From: Euglena gracilis
Taxonomy: Eukaryota > Euglenida > Euglenophyceae > Euglenales
NCBI GenBank assembly: GCA_039621445.1
Contig: CP154957.1
Coordinates: forward strand, 12,172,182-12,236,181
Length of the DNA stretch: 64,000 nt
Reading direction: 5' to 3'
The position numbers and the translations under genes are program-made. Below, piece by piece: positions 23,132 to 33,723 of this stretch. The notes under the pieces were generated by a model. It worked only from the letters and a program-made list of their open reading frames with translations, searched no databases and was not told the DNA's origin. Numbering within the stretch: position 1 is the first letter of the stretch; each line of letters begins with the position of its first letter.

Positions 23132-24526
23132 GAGGGATGGGGACACGGCTGTGGGGGGGGGGGGGCGACAGGGTGGATCCCCCAGTCACCTGCTGGGAAA
23201 AACTTGCTGCACCCAGATGTGTGTTCCCGAAAAGGAATCGAATGCATCCGGAAGCGTTGCAGCCGTGTAGGTTTCTACAGGTGCTGGCAAGCCCTTCTTT
23301 TGACAAAACCTTGTCCGGTTTCAAATCCCCACAAACCTCCCAAGTATAAAGCACCCCCAAACATAAATTTCTCCCCAGGGGGTTTGGTTTTGCCGCTGGC
23401 CGCTGAAAACCAGAATTCCACCAGCTGGGGTTGCTAGTAGACCCCCCCCAAGGAAGGGTCCGCTGGCCGATTTCGGACTGGCTGCAGTATCGCCCCCCCC
23501 CCCCAGGGGTACTAAACCCCCCGAATGATATCCCTAGACAAGACCAAAAACCTAAACAACAGCCTTATTCCGACATGGAGACACCCAGCAGGGCTCAAAA
23601 GCCAGCCAAATTTTTAGACCAATTTTTTTTGGAAAAAATCAGCCAATTGTGACGGGAGGGTACAGAAATTAGGATTGAAATTTAATCCCCCAGGGCAGGT
23701 AATCGAAGGGGCGTTGGAAAAGGACGGAAGGTATGACAAAAAAGAAATTGTGGTTAAAATAGAAATGGGAAACTTTGGGTGGCCATTCATTCTTGTCCAC
23801 AGCCATTTTTTGCCCAGACTGCAAAATGGAAAATCTGTGATAAATTATTGATAATCTTGCCACTGATGAACCAGTTTAACAACCACATCCATATCAATAT
23901 GCAAAAAAAACACACACACAATCGCCTAGAACCTACACTATACCTCCTTGAACGACCACAAAGCTGGTGCTAAAAATCCCGGAGGGTAGAGATGCAGGCC
24001 CTGTGCACCACATCACCAATTCATAGCCAGCAGTGAAATGATGAGGAGTTCCCTCTCAGACCACTTTTTTGTGAAAAATGTGTTCGAGTCAGCAGCAAGG
24101 ACAAAGCATGACAGCGTTGAAAAAGTCCGTGGTGAGAAATCACCATAGCACATGGCGTTCACTTGGTTCATACACGTGTCATCGTCCTTCGAGGAATCGT
24201 TTGCAAAGAACACTGCGGCGCAATTGCGGCGCTCAGAATGCATAAAAAACACAGATTTCAGCTTACACTGGGTTGTACATCTTCAAGCAAATCAGGTCGG
24301 ATCGTGGCCAGGGGCTTTCTCAAAGCCGCCCTGGAAGAGTCCAGCAGGCTGGAAGAAAGTGCTGGTTGGACCTGGCTGGAATTCAGAACGAAACAAATGC
24401 TCAAATCCAGCTGGTATGGAATTTTCAGTCAAAATTTTGAGAAAAATTCGAAAAGAATAATCAAAATCATCATCTGTCAGCAATATTCCATTGTCGAATT
24501 GACAATTTCATCAAAAACTTATGGTT

Positions 24527-24562
24527 CAGCAGAGCTGAGCTGAGCTGAGCTGAGCTGAGCTG
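24527..24562. repeat. CTGAG pentanucleotide tandem repeat
   Basis: About six tandem GAGCT/CTGAG units. Confidence 0.9.
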
Positions 24563-25364
24563 GATGAGACTTGACTTGAGTTCAGCCCTCACCCCACACT
24601 TTGGAGGAGTCTGCAGCCCAGCTCGAAGCTTCTGGCTCAAAAAAAAAAGTGCCGGCGGGCTGAACCCCCAGCTCCCATCCGGCTTCAGAATTCTCCTGCG
24701 CGTGACAGTAGCGGACATCGACGAAAATGCCAGAGGAATGGCGGCGAGAGGGAGTGGCAAATGGCGTGCTGCAGGGCAATCTCCAATGTACATGCAGCTT
24801 GGAACATTGCAGCCAGGGCTGCACGGGAAGGCCTGGTGGGCGTGGCCGAACGCCACCGGGGAGGGCGGGGGGTCGACCCCCCCCATCCACAACAGCACCC
24901 GACTCGGAAAAAAATTTATGTGGTGCCTTTGGTGCCGAAGGAACTTTGACCGAAGAATCGGCACTTCGGAAATAAAGGAAAGCCTTGTGGGGGGGGGGGG
25001 GGTATTAATGTCCATTTTGAAGAATTTCCGCGATTTGAAAATTTAAATGATGACAGGCCAGAGCACTCTCCATTTTTTTTTCAGAATGATAAACAGAGGT
25101 TAGCATGTTTCACACAGACCTTCCTGGAGCAGGTGGAACAAAGTTTTGCAATCAGGGCTGCATGAGAATCCACAAAACCCGACGGGTGGGGGGGGGTCGA
25201 CCCCCACCCCCATGGTGGGAGGGTCTGACCCAAAAACCGACGCACTGTGTTATTTTTTTTTAAGGTGAAACAGCAAGCTCTGTTCAGGGGGTGGGCATTT
25301 CAGGGGGGGGACAAATTGGCCGGCAAAACGGGGGGGCGACAGTTACAATAATACAGCAGTTCAG

Positions 25365-25575
25365 ATTTTGACCTCCAGGATCCAGGTTGATCCGACAGAA
25401 TCCAAACCTCCTGCGGCCTTCAACAAAAGCTCTCCCTTCCTCTGCCTGCCGTGGCGAACCCGCAGCACCCCGCTGCGGGGTTGCTTCAGACACGATGCGG
25501 GGCACGGGGTGACGTGGCGCTCCTGCATTGGCGTGCCGCCTGCATTGATCCTTGCGGCACGAATGGACCATTTTA
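25365..25575 (-). CDS. weak candidate coding exon
   Basis: The minus frame reads INAGGTPMQERHVTPCPAS then SGVLRVRHGRQRKGELLLK, with exon-like G+C content. An overlapping minus frame is also open (VPRIVSEATPQRGAAGS), so the frame is not certain. No family recognised. Confidence 0.25.
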
Positions 25576-26045
25576 GGCGTGGCCAAGTGCCCCCCTTCCC
25601 CGAAGATCTCAAGACCCCCCATACTTATGCAGCGCCTGCCAAATTCCCTGGTCTACTTGGGTGAAATTTACTCTTTCAGTCCGTGGCACTTTGCAGTGAA
25701 CACACTGCCCTGCACTCCTCAGGGAACCAGACAAGGGGTCATCAGTGGACAATCCATTAACCATCCGTAAACGTAAAACAAAATGGCAGAAAGGCATAGA
25801 TCCCTCCTAAATGTCCCCTTTTTTGAGCCATAAAGCTCGTTTTTTTTTAGGCACAGTGTGTGCTGTTACTTCCACCAGTATAAAATTCCTTCAAGCTCAA
25901 TGCAGTGCAGGAGCTTCTTTTGGAAGCAGCAAAAATGAGAAATTCCCTTCGGACGCCGGGAGCAGAAACCCTCAGAGGGGGTCGCTGAGCTCTTATCTCT
26001 TTAGAGTAAGAGCGAAGCTTACCACCCCGGCGACGGGGGGGTCCG

Positions 26046-26084
<39 letters not shown>
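26046..26084. repeat. 39-base C run
   Basis: Uninterrupted C from 26046 to 26084, the longest mononucleotide run I see in the window. Runs of 8-14 G or C are common and usually sit at or near the ends of repeat elements or exon boundaries. Confidence 0.9.
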
Positions 26085-26279
26085 TGGGTAGGTCCGGACA
26101 CCCGAGGATTATCGATGTGATTGTATTTCCGTGCCCCCAAAGTGAATAGCCTATAGGTTAGGGGACGATCCCTAGTTTCTCCAGAGCCTTTAGGTTACCG
26201 GCAACTCCCTGCCAGTCCGGAGATATGGCCCGAGCAAAAAAGTTGTCTACCATTTTTTTTTCCTGGCAAATTGCAGGGT

Positions 26280-28660
26280 CATTTTGGGGTCAAAAAAACC
26301 GAAAAATTCAAAATAGCTCGAAACCGCCGCGGTGTTGAGGAAAAGTAAAGAGGACGTCCTCCCACAACTTTGGGACGCCCGATCGATCGGTATGCGCGCT
26401 TTGGGCCAACTCCTCGCCTAGCCCAAGATACGGCCGTTTTGGGGTTTTGGGCCAGGGGGTTTTGGGCCAGTTTTGCCAGTTTTGGCCATTTCGGGCCCGT
26501 TCGGGGGCCGAAACCGTAAATTGGCCGTATCTCGGGCTAGACGAGGAGTTGGGACCCAAACCAGGGGGTCAATCATTAGGTTTAGGGGGGGGGGGGTTTG
26601 ACCGTTTTTTGGGGTTCCCGGGGTCTGGTTGTGCGATTTTGGGCCAGTTTTAGGTATTCGGGGACCCCAGCGGGCGCCGTGTGGGCGGCTGGGCGAGGGT
26701 CGGGTGGCAGGTCGGGACCAAAATTTTGAAATTTTTTTTTTCGCTCAAAAACACTTTTTTTCACTTCAGAACATCAAAAAAAGTGTTTTTGGGCGAAAAA
26801 AAATTTTCCGACCCGGACCCCCCCCCTGGCTGGGGCCCGCCCCCCTGGCCAGTGGACTTAGCCATTTTTGGGTCAAAAAGTCGAAAAAAGTCGAAAAATT
26901 TTTATTTGCCCAAAACCATGATTTTTGACCTCCCGGACCCGAAAAAAGTGTTTTCGAGCCAAAAATGAGCGTTTTTCGACCGTCCAGCGCCCCGTTTTGG
27001 GCCACTTTGGGTCAAAACCGGGCCAAAAAAGTCGAAAAAATCGAAAAAAATTTTTTTGCCCAGAACAATGTTTTTTGGCCTCCAGGACCCGTAAACCCTG
27101 TTTTTGAGCCGAAAATGAGCGTTTTTCGACCCGCCAGCCGGGCCGGGCCGCCGGGCCGCCGGCTGGGCCGGGCTGCCGGTCGGGCCGCCGGGCCGGGCCG
27201 CCGGGCCGGTCCGCCGGGCCGGGCTGGGGTGGTCTCCCAAAGAGCTCAGCTCTACGTCACACCCTGGTTCTCCAGAAGTCAGAGAGAAGGATTGTGGATA
27301 CCCCCAACCCACTGTGTCCAAAAAAGACCAGGGTGTGACGTAGAGCTGAGCTCTTGGAGACCACCCCGGCCCGGCCCGGCAGCCCGGCCGGGCCCGGCCG
27401 GCGGAGAATTTTTTCGGGTTTTTTCGAATTTTTTGACCCAGAGCTGACCCAAGATGAACCAAAACAACGTCCAAAACACGGGGTATGGAAGCATGGGGGG
27501 TCCGGTCGGAAAAAAAAATTTTGCGATCCAAAACACTTTTTTGATGTTCTAAAGTAAAAAAAAGTGTTTTTGAGCAAAAAAAAATTCAAAAATTTGGGTC
27601 CCGACCTGCCTCCCCTCTCGCCCATCCATCCGCCCTCGGACCCCCGCATGGGTCCCCGAATACCCAAAACTGGCCCAATATCGCACAACCAGGCCCCGGA
27701 ACCTCAAAACGGTCAAACCCCCCTAAACCTGATGATTGACCCCCTGGTTTGGGTCCCAACTCCCATACCCGTTTTGTTGGATTTTTTCGACTTTTTTGAC
27801 CTGTTTTTGGCCCAAACTCCATGAGTTTCGGGACAAAAACGGGGCTCTGGCGGGTCAAAAAAAAACGCTCATTTTCGGCTCAAAAACAGGTTTTCCGGGT
27901 CCAGGGGGGCAGGGGGGGGGATATGCAACTTGCATAATTTGCATTTTTTTGCATAATCAGGTTTTTCTGAAATTTGCATTTTTTTGCACCTTTTTGCATT
28001 TTTTTCCTGGAAAATTTTATGCAAAAAAAATGACCTTTGTGCTGCATTCCTAGCAGCAGGTATGCTCTCCACTTTCGTAAATGTCCTAAATGTCCGCTTT
28101 ATTGATGTGCAATGGTGACCTGGAGGGACGATTTGTTTAGATGTAGACCGGGGGGACAAAAAAACATCGTTTCGTGCAAAAAAAATTTCTCCCTTTTTCA
28201 ACTTTTTTGACCCGTTTTCGACTCAAATTCAACGGGTTGGCGGACCACAGGGCTCTGGTGGGTCAAAAAAATGCACATTTTCAGCTCAAAAACAGGTTTT
28301 CAGGGCCTGGGGGCCAAAAAAAACATGGTTTTGGGCAAAAAATTTTTTCGACTTTTTCGACTTTTTTTCGAATTTTTTGACCCCAAATCCAAAGTCCACA
28401 GGATTCAGGCCCAAAACGGGGCGCTGGCGGGTCGAAAAACGCCCATTTTCGGCTCAAAAACACTTTTTCCAGGTCCGGGAGGCCAAAAAACATGGTTTGG
28501 GACAAAAAAAAATGTTTTCTCAATTTTTTTTTCGGACCCTGAACGACCCAAAACGCAAAAGTTTTCGGGCCCAAAACAGGGGGCCGGGGGGTCGAAAAAA
28601 CGCTCGAAAACACTTTTTTTGAGCCCGGGTGGCCCAAAAAACATCGTCTTGGGCAAAAAA
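26280..28660. repeat. cluster of GTCGAAAAA / GGCCTCCCGGACC interspersed repeats
   Basis: At least six copies, in both orientations, of the module TTTTGGCCTCCCGGACC ... GAGCCAAAAATGAGCG ... CCAGCGCCCCGTTTTGGG. Same family as 3975-4145 and 52620-52815. Long open frames here are repeat translations and are not genes. Confidence 0.85.
26540..27770. repeat. large imperfect foldback (arms about 26545-26850 and 27480-27768)
   Basis: Left words GAGTTGGGACCCAAACC, GGGGTCAATCATTAGG, GGTCTGGTTGTGCGAT and GGTCGGGACCAAAATTTT recur in reverse-complement order at the right (AAATTTGGGTCCCGACC, ATCGCACAACCAGGCC, CTGATGATTGACCCCC, GGTTTGGGTCCCAACTC). The centre holds GGGCCGCCGGGCC arrays and an inner inverted repeat GTCTCCCAAAGAGCTCAGC / GCTGAGCTCTTGGAGAC (about 27233 and 27340). 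Confidence 0.85.
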
Positions 28661-29722
28661 AAATCGATTTTCTTCTACGTTTTTGGCCGAAAACGGCCAA
28701 GTCTGACAGTGGAAAAGTGTACAAAGCAGCCAAAATTCGCCAAAAAAAACGGCCGCATCTCGGGCTAGGCGCACAGTTGCGGGGAAATCAAAATACCACT
28801 AGATAGGGCATTCCAAGGGCTTTAAATAGGGTCTCCGGACATTTCCTTTGATTTTTGCATTTTTTTTGGAGATATTTTGATAATATCGATTTTTGGGCCG
28901 GAAATGGCAGAGTCCAAAAGGGGGGGCCTTAAAAAGGGGGCGGGCCGATCCTACCCAGTTTAGACCCCTTCGCGCGTGAATAACTCGGGCCTGGCGGGGA
29001 GTTGGAGGTCAAACCCAGGTGATTCGGAAACTAGAAATCCAGTCGCTCGGGACTGAAAAAAAAATTCCGGGAACCGGGCCGGGATCATGGTGATAATCCG
29101 CCGGTTCTCTCGGTGGCCCCGACCTGGGGGAGGCGGGGGGGGAGGGGGGGGCGGGGGGGTCGGGAGGGTACCTCCATGTATACAGACGAAAAGGGCCAGA
29201 GGCGAACAGCGCCAGGCCAGAAGAAGGGATAAAAGGCACCAAAAAAACAGCCACAGTGCACACAGGGGGTCGAGGGGGGGGTTTCGCCAGGGGTAAGCTT
29301 TGCTCTTACCCATAAAGGGATAAGAGCTCAGCGACCCCCCATAAAATGGACCCCCCAAAAAAATGAGACCCCCCCGGCCCTTTCTGAGAAAAAATCCATG
29401 AAATGGACCCCTCCATGAAAGTGGAAAAGGAATGGACGGAGGCCTGAAGGAAGGCACGACAAGAAGAGGTGAAAAGAAAATATTTTTATAACCATACATC
29501 AGTAGCACAACTTCGCATGCATGGCCCCCGAGGTCAGGGTCTTGGCCTCTTTCTCTTGTGTCCCACTATGATCGTAAAATGACGTGAGAATCAGTGCTCA
29601 AAGGGGCATCCCACAATAATTTTCCAAAAACAAAATTTTTCCAGCAAAAATCCATAAAATGGACCCATGAATAAGATCCCCCCTCAGGCTTTCAGCAACC
29701 AACTCCGGAAATGGACCTGGGG

Positions 29723-30061
29723 CATACAATTTTTTACCGACCCCTCCCGGGGGGGGGGGGGGGTGGAATTTTTTGAAAAACCACTCAGTCACTTTTTTTT
29801 CTTCTTCGGAAAACCAGTCAGTCACCCACCCGGGGGGCGAAGGGGGGTCGGCCACTCTGGAAACTAAAGGAATTTTGACCAAAAACATGAAAAAAAAAGG
29901 CAAATAAAATTCCGGTGCCTTTGGTGCCGGGTCACTTTAGTGGTTTTTTGCCAACCCCCCCAGGGGGAGGGGGTCCGGGTCAAAAACTAGTCAGTCACTG
30001 TGAAAAAAAAAATCCGTCACCCCCAAGGGGGGGGGTCGGCCAGTGACTGAGTGACTGTATG
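29723..30061. mobile_element. MITE-like element, CATACA termini, 8-bp TSD (7/8)
   Basis: Starts CATACAATTTTTTACCGACC and ends GTGACTGAGTGACTGTATG. The flanks are ACCTGGGG (left) and ACCCGGGG (right), matching at 7 of 8. The interior has CCAGTCAGTCACCC, G/C runs and a GGTGCCTTTGGTGCC hairpin. Same family as 10327-10636. Confidence 0.82.
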
Positions 30062-30515
30062 ACCCGGGGTCTTATTTTGGGGGGGGGGGTTACTGGAATC
30101 GGGGGTTTTCTTAAGGACCCTGGGGGGAAATACCGCAGCCCAGCTGGGAGGTGCTGGCTGGGAAGAAAGGTGCTTCCGAATAAAAGTGACCGACTGGTTT
30201 TCATTTTTTTTGGAAGAGTGGAAGGGTTCCCCGGGGAGAGGGGGGATTCAAATTATATGGTCCCAGCTTCTCAAAGCATCCCTAGTCCATACTCATGACG
30301 TTTTTTTTTTAAGTTTGGCGACCCCGGGGGGGGGGGCCTGGGTCTGGGACCCCCTTCTGGGGGGGGAGAGGGTTGAGCTGAGTGGATACCCACCAGAGGC
30401 AGGGTTTCCTTCTATTGTTGGTACAAAGCGACAAAAATTTCGGACCCCAAAATCGACCCCCCAAAAGTGGCTTAGGCGGCCTATCTCGCTTTTGGTGATT
30501 TTGAACTGTTCCGAC

Positions 30516-30933
30516 CAGGCATTTGCTTAAGGACCCCCCGGGGGGGGTGGGGGGGACTGGCTAGCCAATCGGCTAGACACTGGAAAAAGTGGACTAGCTA
30601 GACCCCCCCTCCCCCCCCGGGGGGGGGGGGGGCCGGGGGTCCCCCGGACTGGAAAAAAATTTTTCCTCCGGCGCTGTGCGCCGGAGGAAAATGAGGTTTT
30701 TAACAGGTTTTTGGCTGATTTTGTTCCAAAAATTCCCAAAAATGGCCAAAAACGGGCATTTTTGGCCATTTTTTGGGGTCCCAAAAAAAATTTTCGGCGC
30801 TTCGCGCCGGTCACTGGAAAAAAATTTTCCACTAGCTAGCCCTGCTAGAAAACCCACTAGCCAAATTTGGACTAGCTGCAGTCCAGCCCCCCCGGGGGGG
30901 GGGGGGTACTGCAATCCTTTAAGCAAATGCCTG
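30516..30933. mobile_element. MITE-like element, CAGGCATTTGCTTAAGGA ends, perfect 8-bp TSD GTTCCGAC
   Basis: Left end CAGGCATTTGCTTAAGGA; right end TCCTTTAAGCAAATGCCTG. The perfect octamer GTTCCGAC is at 30508-30515 and 30934-30941. The interior contains GGCTAGCCAATCGGCTAGAC, two hairpins (CCGGCGCTGTGCGCCGG and CGGCGCTTCGCGCCG) and mirrored AAAATGGCCAAAAACGGGC words. No coding capacity. Rearranged relatives occur at 46196-46745. Confidence 0.93.
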
Positions 30934-31989
30934 GTTCCGACCCCCTGAGGGGAGGGGCCATTCCAATGAGACAAATAATGGTCAGGCACTCTAACTCTGA
31001 ATGCACATAGACTTTGCACGGGAGCAAACCATAAATGGATGGATTGCATTGAAGGAGGAGAAGAAAAGCCCCGCAGCCGGAGGGACCCCATCCCCCCATG
31101 GCCTCCAGCAGACAAAAAAAAAGTCCCTTGTCGTACGACCACAGCTTTAAAAAACCTGCCCTCACCCCGCGACACAGTCAGACTGCCATACTGCGCTGTG
31201 GGGTTTCTGGACTTCACACACACCGGGTCAGCGGAAGCAACCTTCTCAACGAAGATGCTTCAAATACCAAATACGCCACGAATTTTGAAAATATTCTTTT
31301 GTCACTGGTCCAGCCAGACGACTGGGAAAACGTGCTGGCTGGAAAAAGAAGGGTGCTGGCAGGATCCCGCCCCCTGGGGGTGGAGTCCGGGGGGGGGGGG
31401 GTTGTGGCGGCTGCCGGGTTGGACCCAGTTGGACCCGGCTGGCTACCGAAAACAGGCAGCAAAGCCCTCTCCTGACAGGTGTCTCCCGACAGGCCGACCA
31501 GTACTGGGACCCTGACAACTTCCTTTGACATCAGGTTGGGAGGAAAGGGTCCCTTACAGTTTCCTGGGCCGGACGAGAAATGAATTTTAAACAGTTTCTG
31601 TTTCTGTTGAACCAGGCTGCCTCGCGCTTTGGACTGTGCTATGGTCATACATGTGTGATTAACATGTCAAGTTTGTGCAAGGCCTGATAAACCACCCTGG
31701 GGTCCAACTTACTGGGGCCTATTTCAGTCTGCACAAAACTGGATGAGTGGGTAGATGCATTGCTTACGTCCCACGGCCAAAGGCTGGAATACTGGGGAAG
31801 AAAATGCAGAAGAGAAGTGCCAACCTTGCTGCTTCAGTTGGTGACAAAATAACCAAAAACAACTTCCCAGGGGTCGTGTTTGGATGGGGGGGGGGTATTT
31901 TCACAGCCCAGTGTGAACCTGTTGAGTTCCGAGGACAGACCCACAGGAGGTTGCGGGGCGGGGTGCGGGTTGATGTGCACCGGCAGCAG

Positions 31990-32066
31990 GTCTTTGGGGC
32001 AGTCGTTGCAGCTGCTGAGTGTCGCGGAGGCGTTAGGGAAAGCATGCCATCGCTTGGCGACATTTA
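31990..32066 (-). CDS. weak candidate exon, possibly 3' part of the PC-esterase gene
   Basis: The minus frame reads WHAFPNASATLSSCNDCPK then DLLPVHINPHPAPQPP, followed by GTGGGT, a possible donor. It is downstream of the 33.8 kb exon of the filamin/PC-esterase gene on the same strand. No motif proves membership. Confidence 0.35.
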
Positions 32067-32482
32067 GGGCTACTTTCAAACCAATTTTCGATCTTTTTTT
32101 GGACAAAACAATTCAAATGGAAAAAACTGAATTCATTTTTTAATAAAAAATGTGAAAACGTTCCAAATATGTGGAAAGGGGGATCAGCCCCTCCGACGGG
32201 CCTCAAGCAATTGTATGGTGTGGTGGGGAGGCAGGGAGGTCACGTTTGCGGCCAAATAGAAGCCCCAGCAGAATGGCCCCAGGGGTGGGACAGCACTAAG
32301 AAGCAGGGCGGTCCTTAACATCCTACCTTGACAAAATACACAAGAAAAAATAGACGAAAAATTTGACGGTCCTCGGTGATGACAGCCCAAAAATAAATAA
32401 ATGTGGTTTCAAATTCTTAACCTCGACCTCTTTGAGTAAGCACGGGACTGGTCGAAAGGTGGTCCTTTTTTGGCGCCAGGGT

Positions 32483-32720
32483 TGTGTGTGTGTGTGTGTG
32501 TGTGTGCGTTGTGTGTTGTGTGTTGTGTGTGGTGTGCTGTGTGTTGTGTGTTGTGTGTTGTGTGTTGTGTGTGTGTGTGTGTGTGTGTGTGTTGTGTTGT
32601 GTGTTGTGTGTGTTGTGTGTGTGTGTGTGTGTGCGTGTGCGTGTGTATGTGGTGTGTGTGTGTGTGCGTGCGTGCGTGTGTGCGTGGCGTGTGTGTGTGC
32701 GTGTGTGTGTGTGTGTGTGC

Positions 32721-32803
<83 letters not shown>

Positions 32804-32941
32804 GTGTGTGTGTGTGTGTGTGTGTTGAGTGTGTTGTGTGTGCGTGAGTGTGTGTCTGTGTGTGTGTGTGCATGTGTCTGTGTGTGTGTGTGTGTGCGTG
32901 TCTATGTGTGTGTGTATGTGTGTGTGTGTGTGTGTGTGCAC
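32483..32941. repeat. (GT)n microsatellite, about 460 bases
   Basis: Alternating GT with scattered GTT, GC and CTG variants. Cys/Val- and His/Thr-rich frames here are artefacts. Confidence 0.97.
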
Positions 32942-33723
32942 AGCAGGGAACAATAATAGCCCAGCCAGTTTTGTTGCAGCTCACTGTGCAAGATTGAGGA
33001 CAGTTCAATGAGAGGAAAATATTTCCATCGCAAACAAATTGGACCCTCCGTTGGGGGGGAGCAGGTAGTCGGGATTCAGGTTTTGCATCACAAGGCATTT
33101 GGCAGAAGCTCTGCCACCATCCCTGCATCTGGCCCACCATCTCCCGCTCCATGCCACAAATGGCAATTGGACCTTGCGGGCAGGGCCGGGCAAAAGGGAG
33201 GAAGCCAAGAGAACGATGCAACCAAATGGTCCTGTTAATGTCATCCATGCACAGTCTTGAATTGCAAACAGAACCAGCCACGGGACAAAAGAAAAAGTGC
33301 GGCTGCGCAAAAGAAAAAGTGCAGGTACGCACACTTTTCGGGTAGAGAGAGGAAAATGAACTACCCGCACCAGAACCACAGCACAGGCCAATGCCCCCCC
33401 CCCCACTGGAAAAAAGACCTGTTGGGCCGAACTAGACACCACACGAAAGACAGCATTCAAGATTGATTTGCGCTTCGTCAAAAATAGCGACTAAACCCCG
33501 TTCCAGCGAACTCACACGGCCCAACCCCCCTCTTGGGGTCTGGCCGGGTTCAACCAGATCTGTCACCTTCTCCCAAATCTCCAGCCTTTCAAAAGCGTCT
33601 GCTGACCGACTGCATGCTAAAAGTCCTGGAGAAACCTTGCAAGAAATCATGCATATGCAGTTTGGCAACTAAATAAAGGACCACTGGACCCAAATCAAAC
33701 AGGAAAGGGGGCAAAGGCGCCAC

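Larger units (their letters stand above)
25977..29336. mobile_element. 3.3-kb region bounded by about 48-bp inverted repeats
   Basis: The left arm starts GGGGGTCGCTGAGCTCTTAT and runs to AAGCTTACC (about 25977-26028). The right arm starts GGTAAGCTTTGCTCTTACC and ends GATAAGAGCTCAGCGACCCCC (to about 29336). They are reverse complements with few mismatches. Just inside, a C run (left) and a G run (right) and GGATTATC words are also mirrored. No clear target duplication was found. The interior contains a second large foldback (26540-27770). Probably a large non-autonomous inverted-repeat element or a nested set. Confidence 0.7.
23150..31900. other. repeat-dominated region without a confident gene
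   Basis: Mostly interspersed repeats, G/C runs and foldback structures, listed separately. Weak coding-like minus frames occur near 24690-24860 and 25365-25575, but no family is recognised. Copies of a repeat with the words GCTGGCTGGAAAAAAGGTGC occur near 24340, 24640, 30150 and 31330 (also 2950, 14070 and 38250). Confidence 0.6.

Noticed and set aside
32409-33332. Long His/Thr and Cys/Val open frames across 32.4-33.3 kb
   Set aside because: Translations of the GT/CA microsatellite; the non-repetitive tails show no domain.
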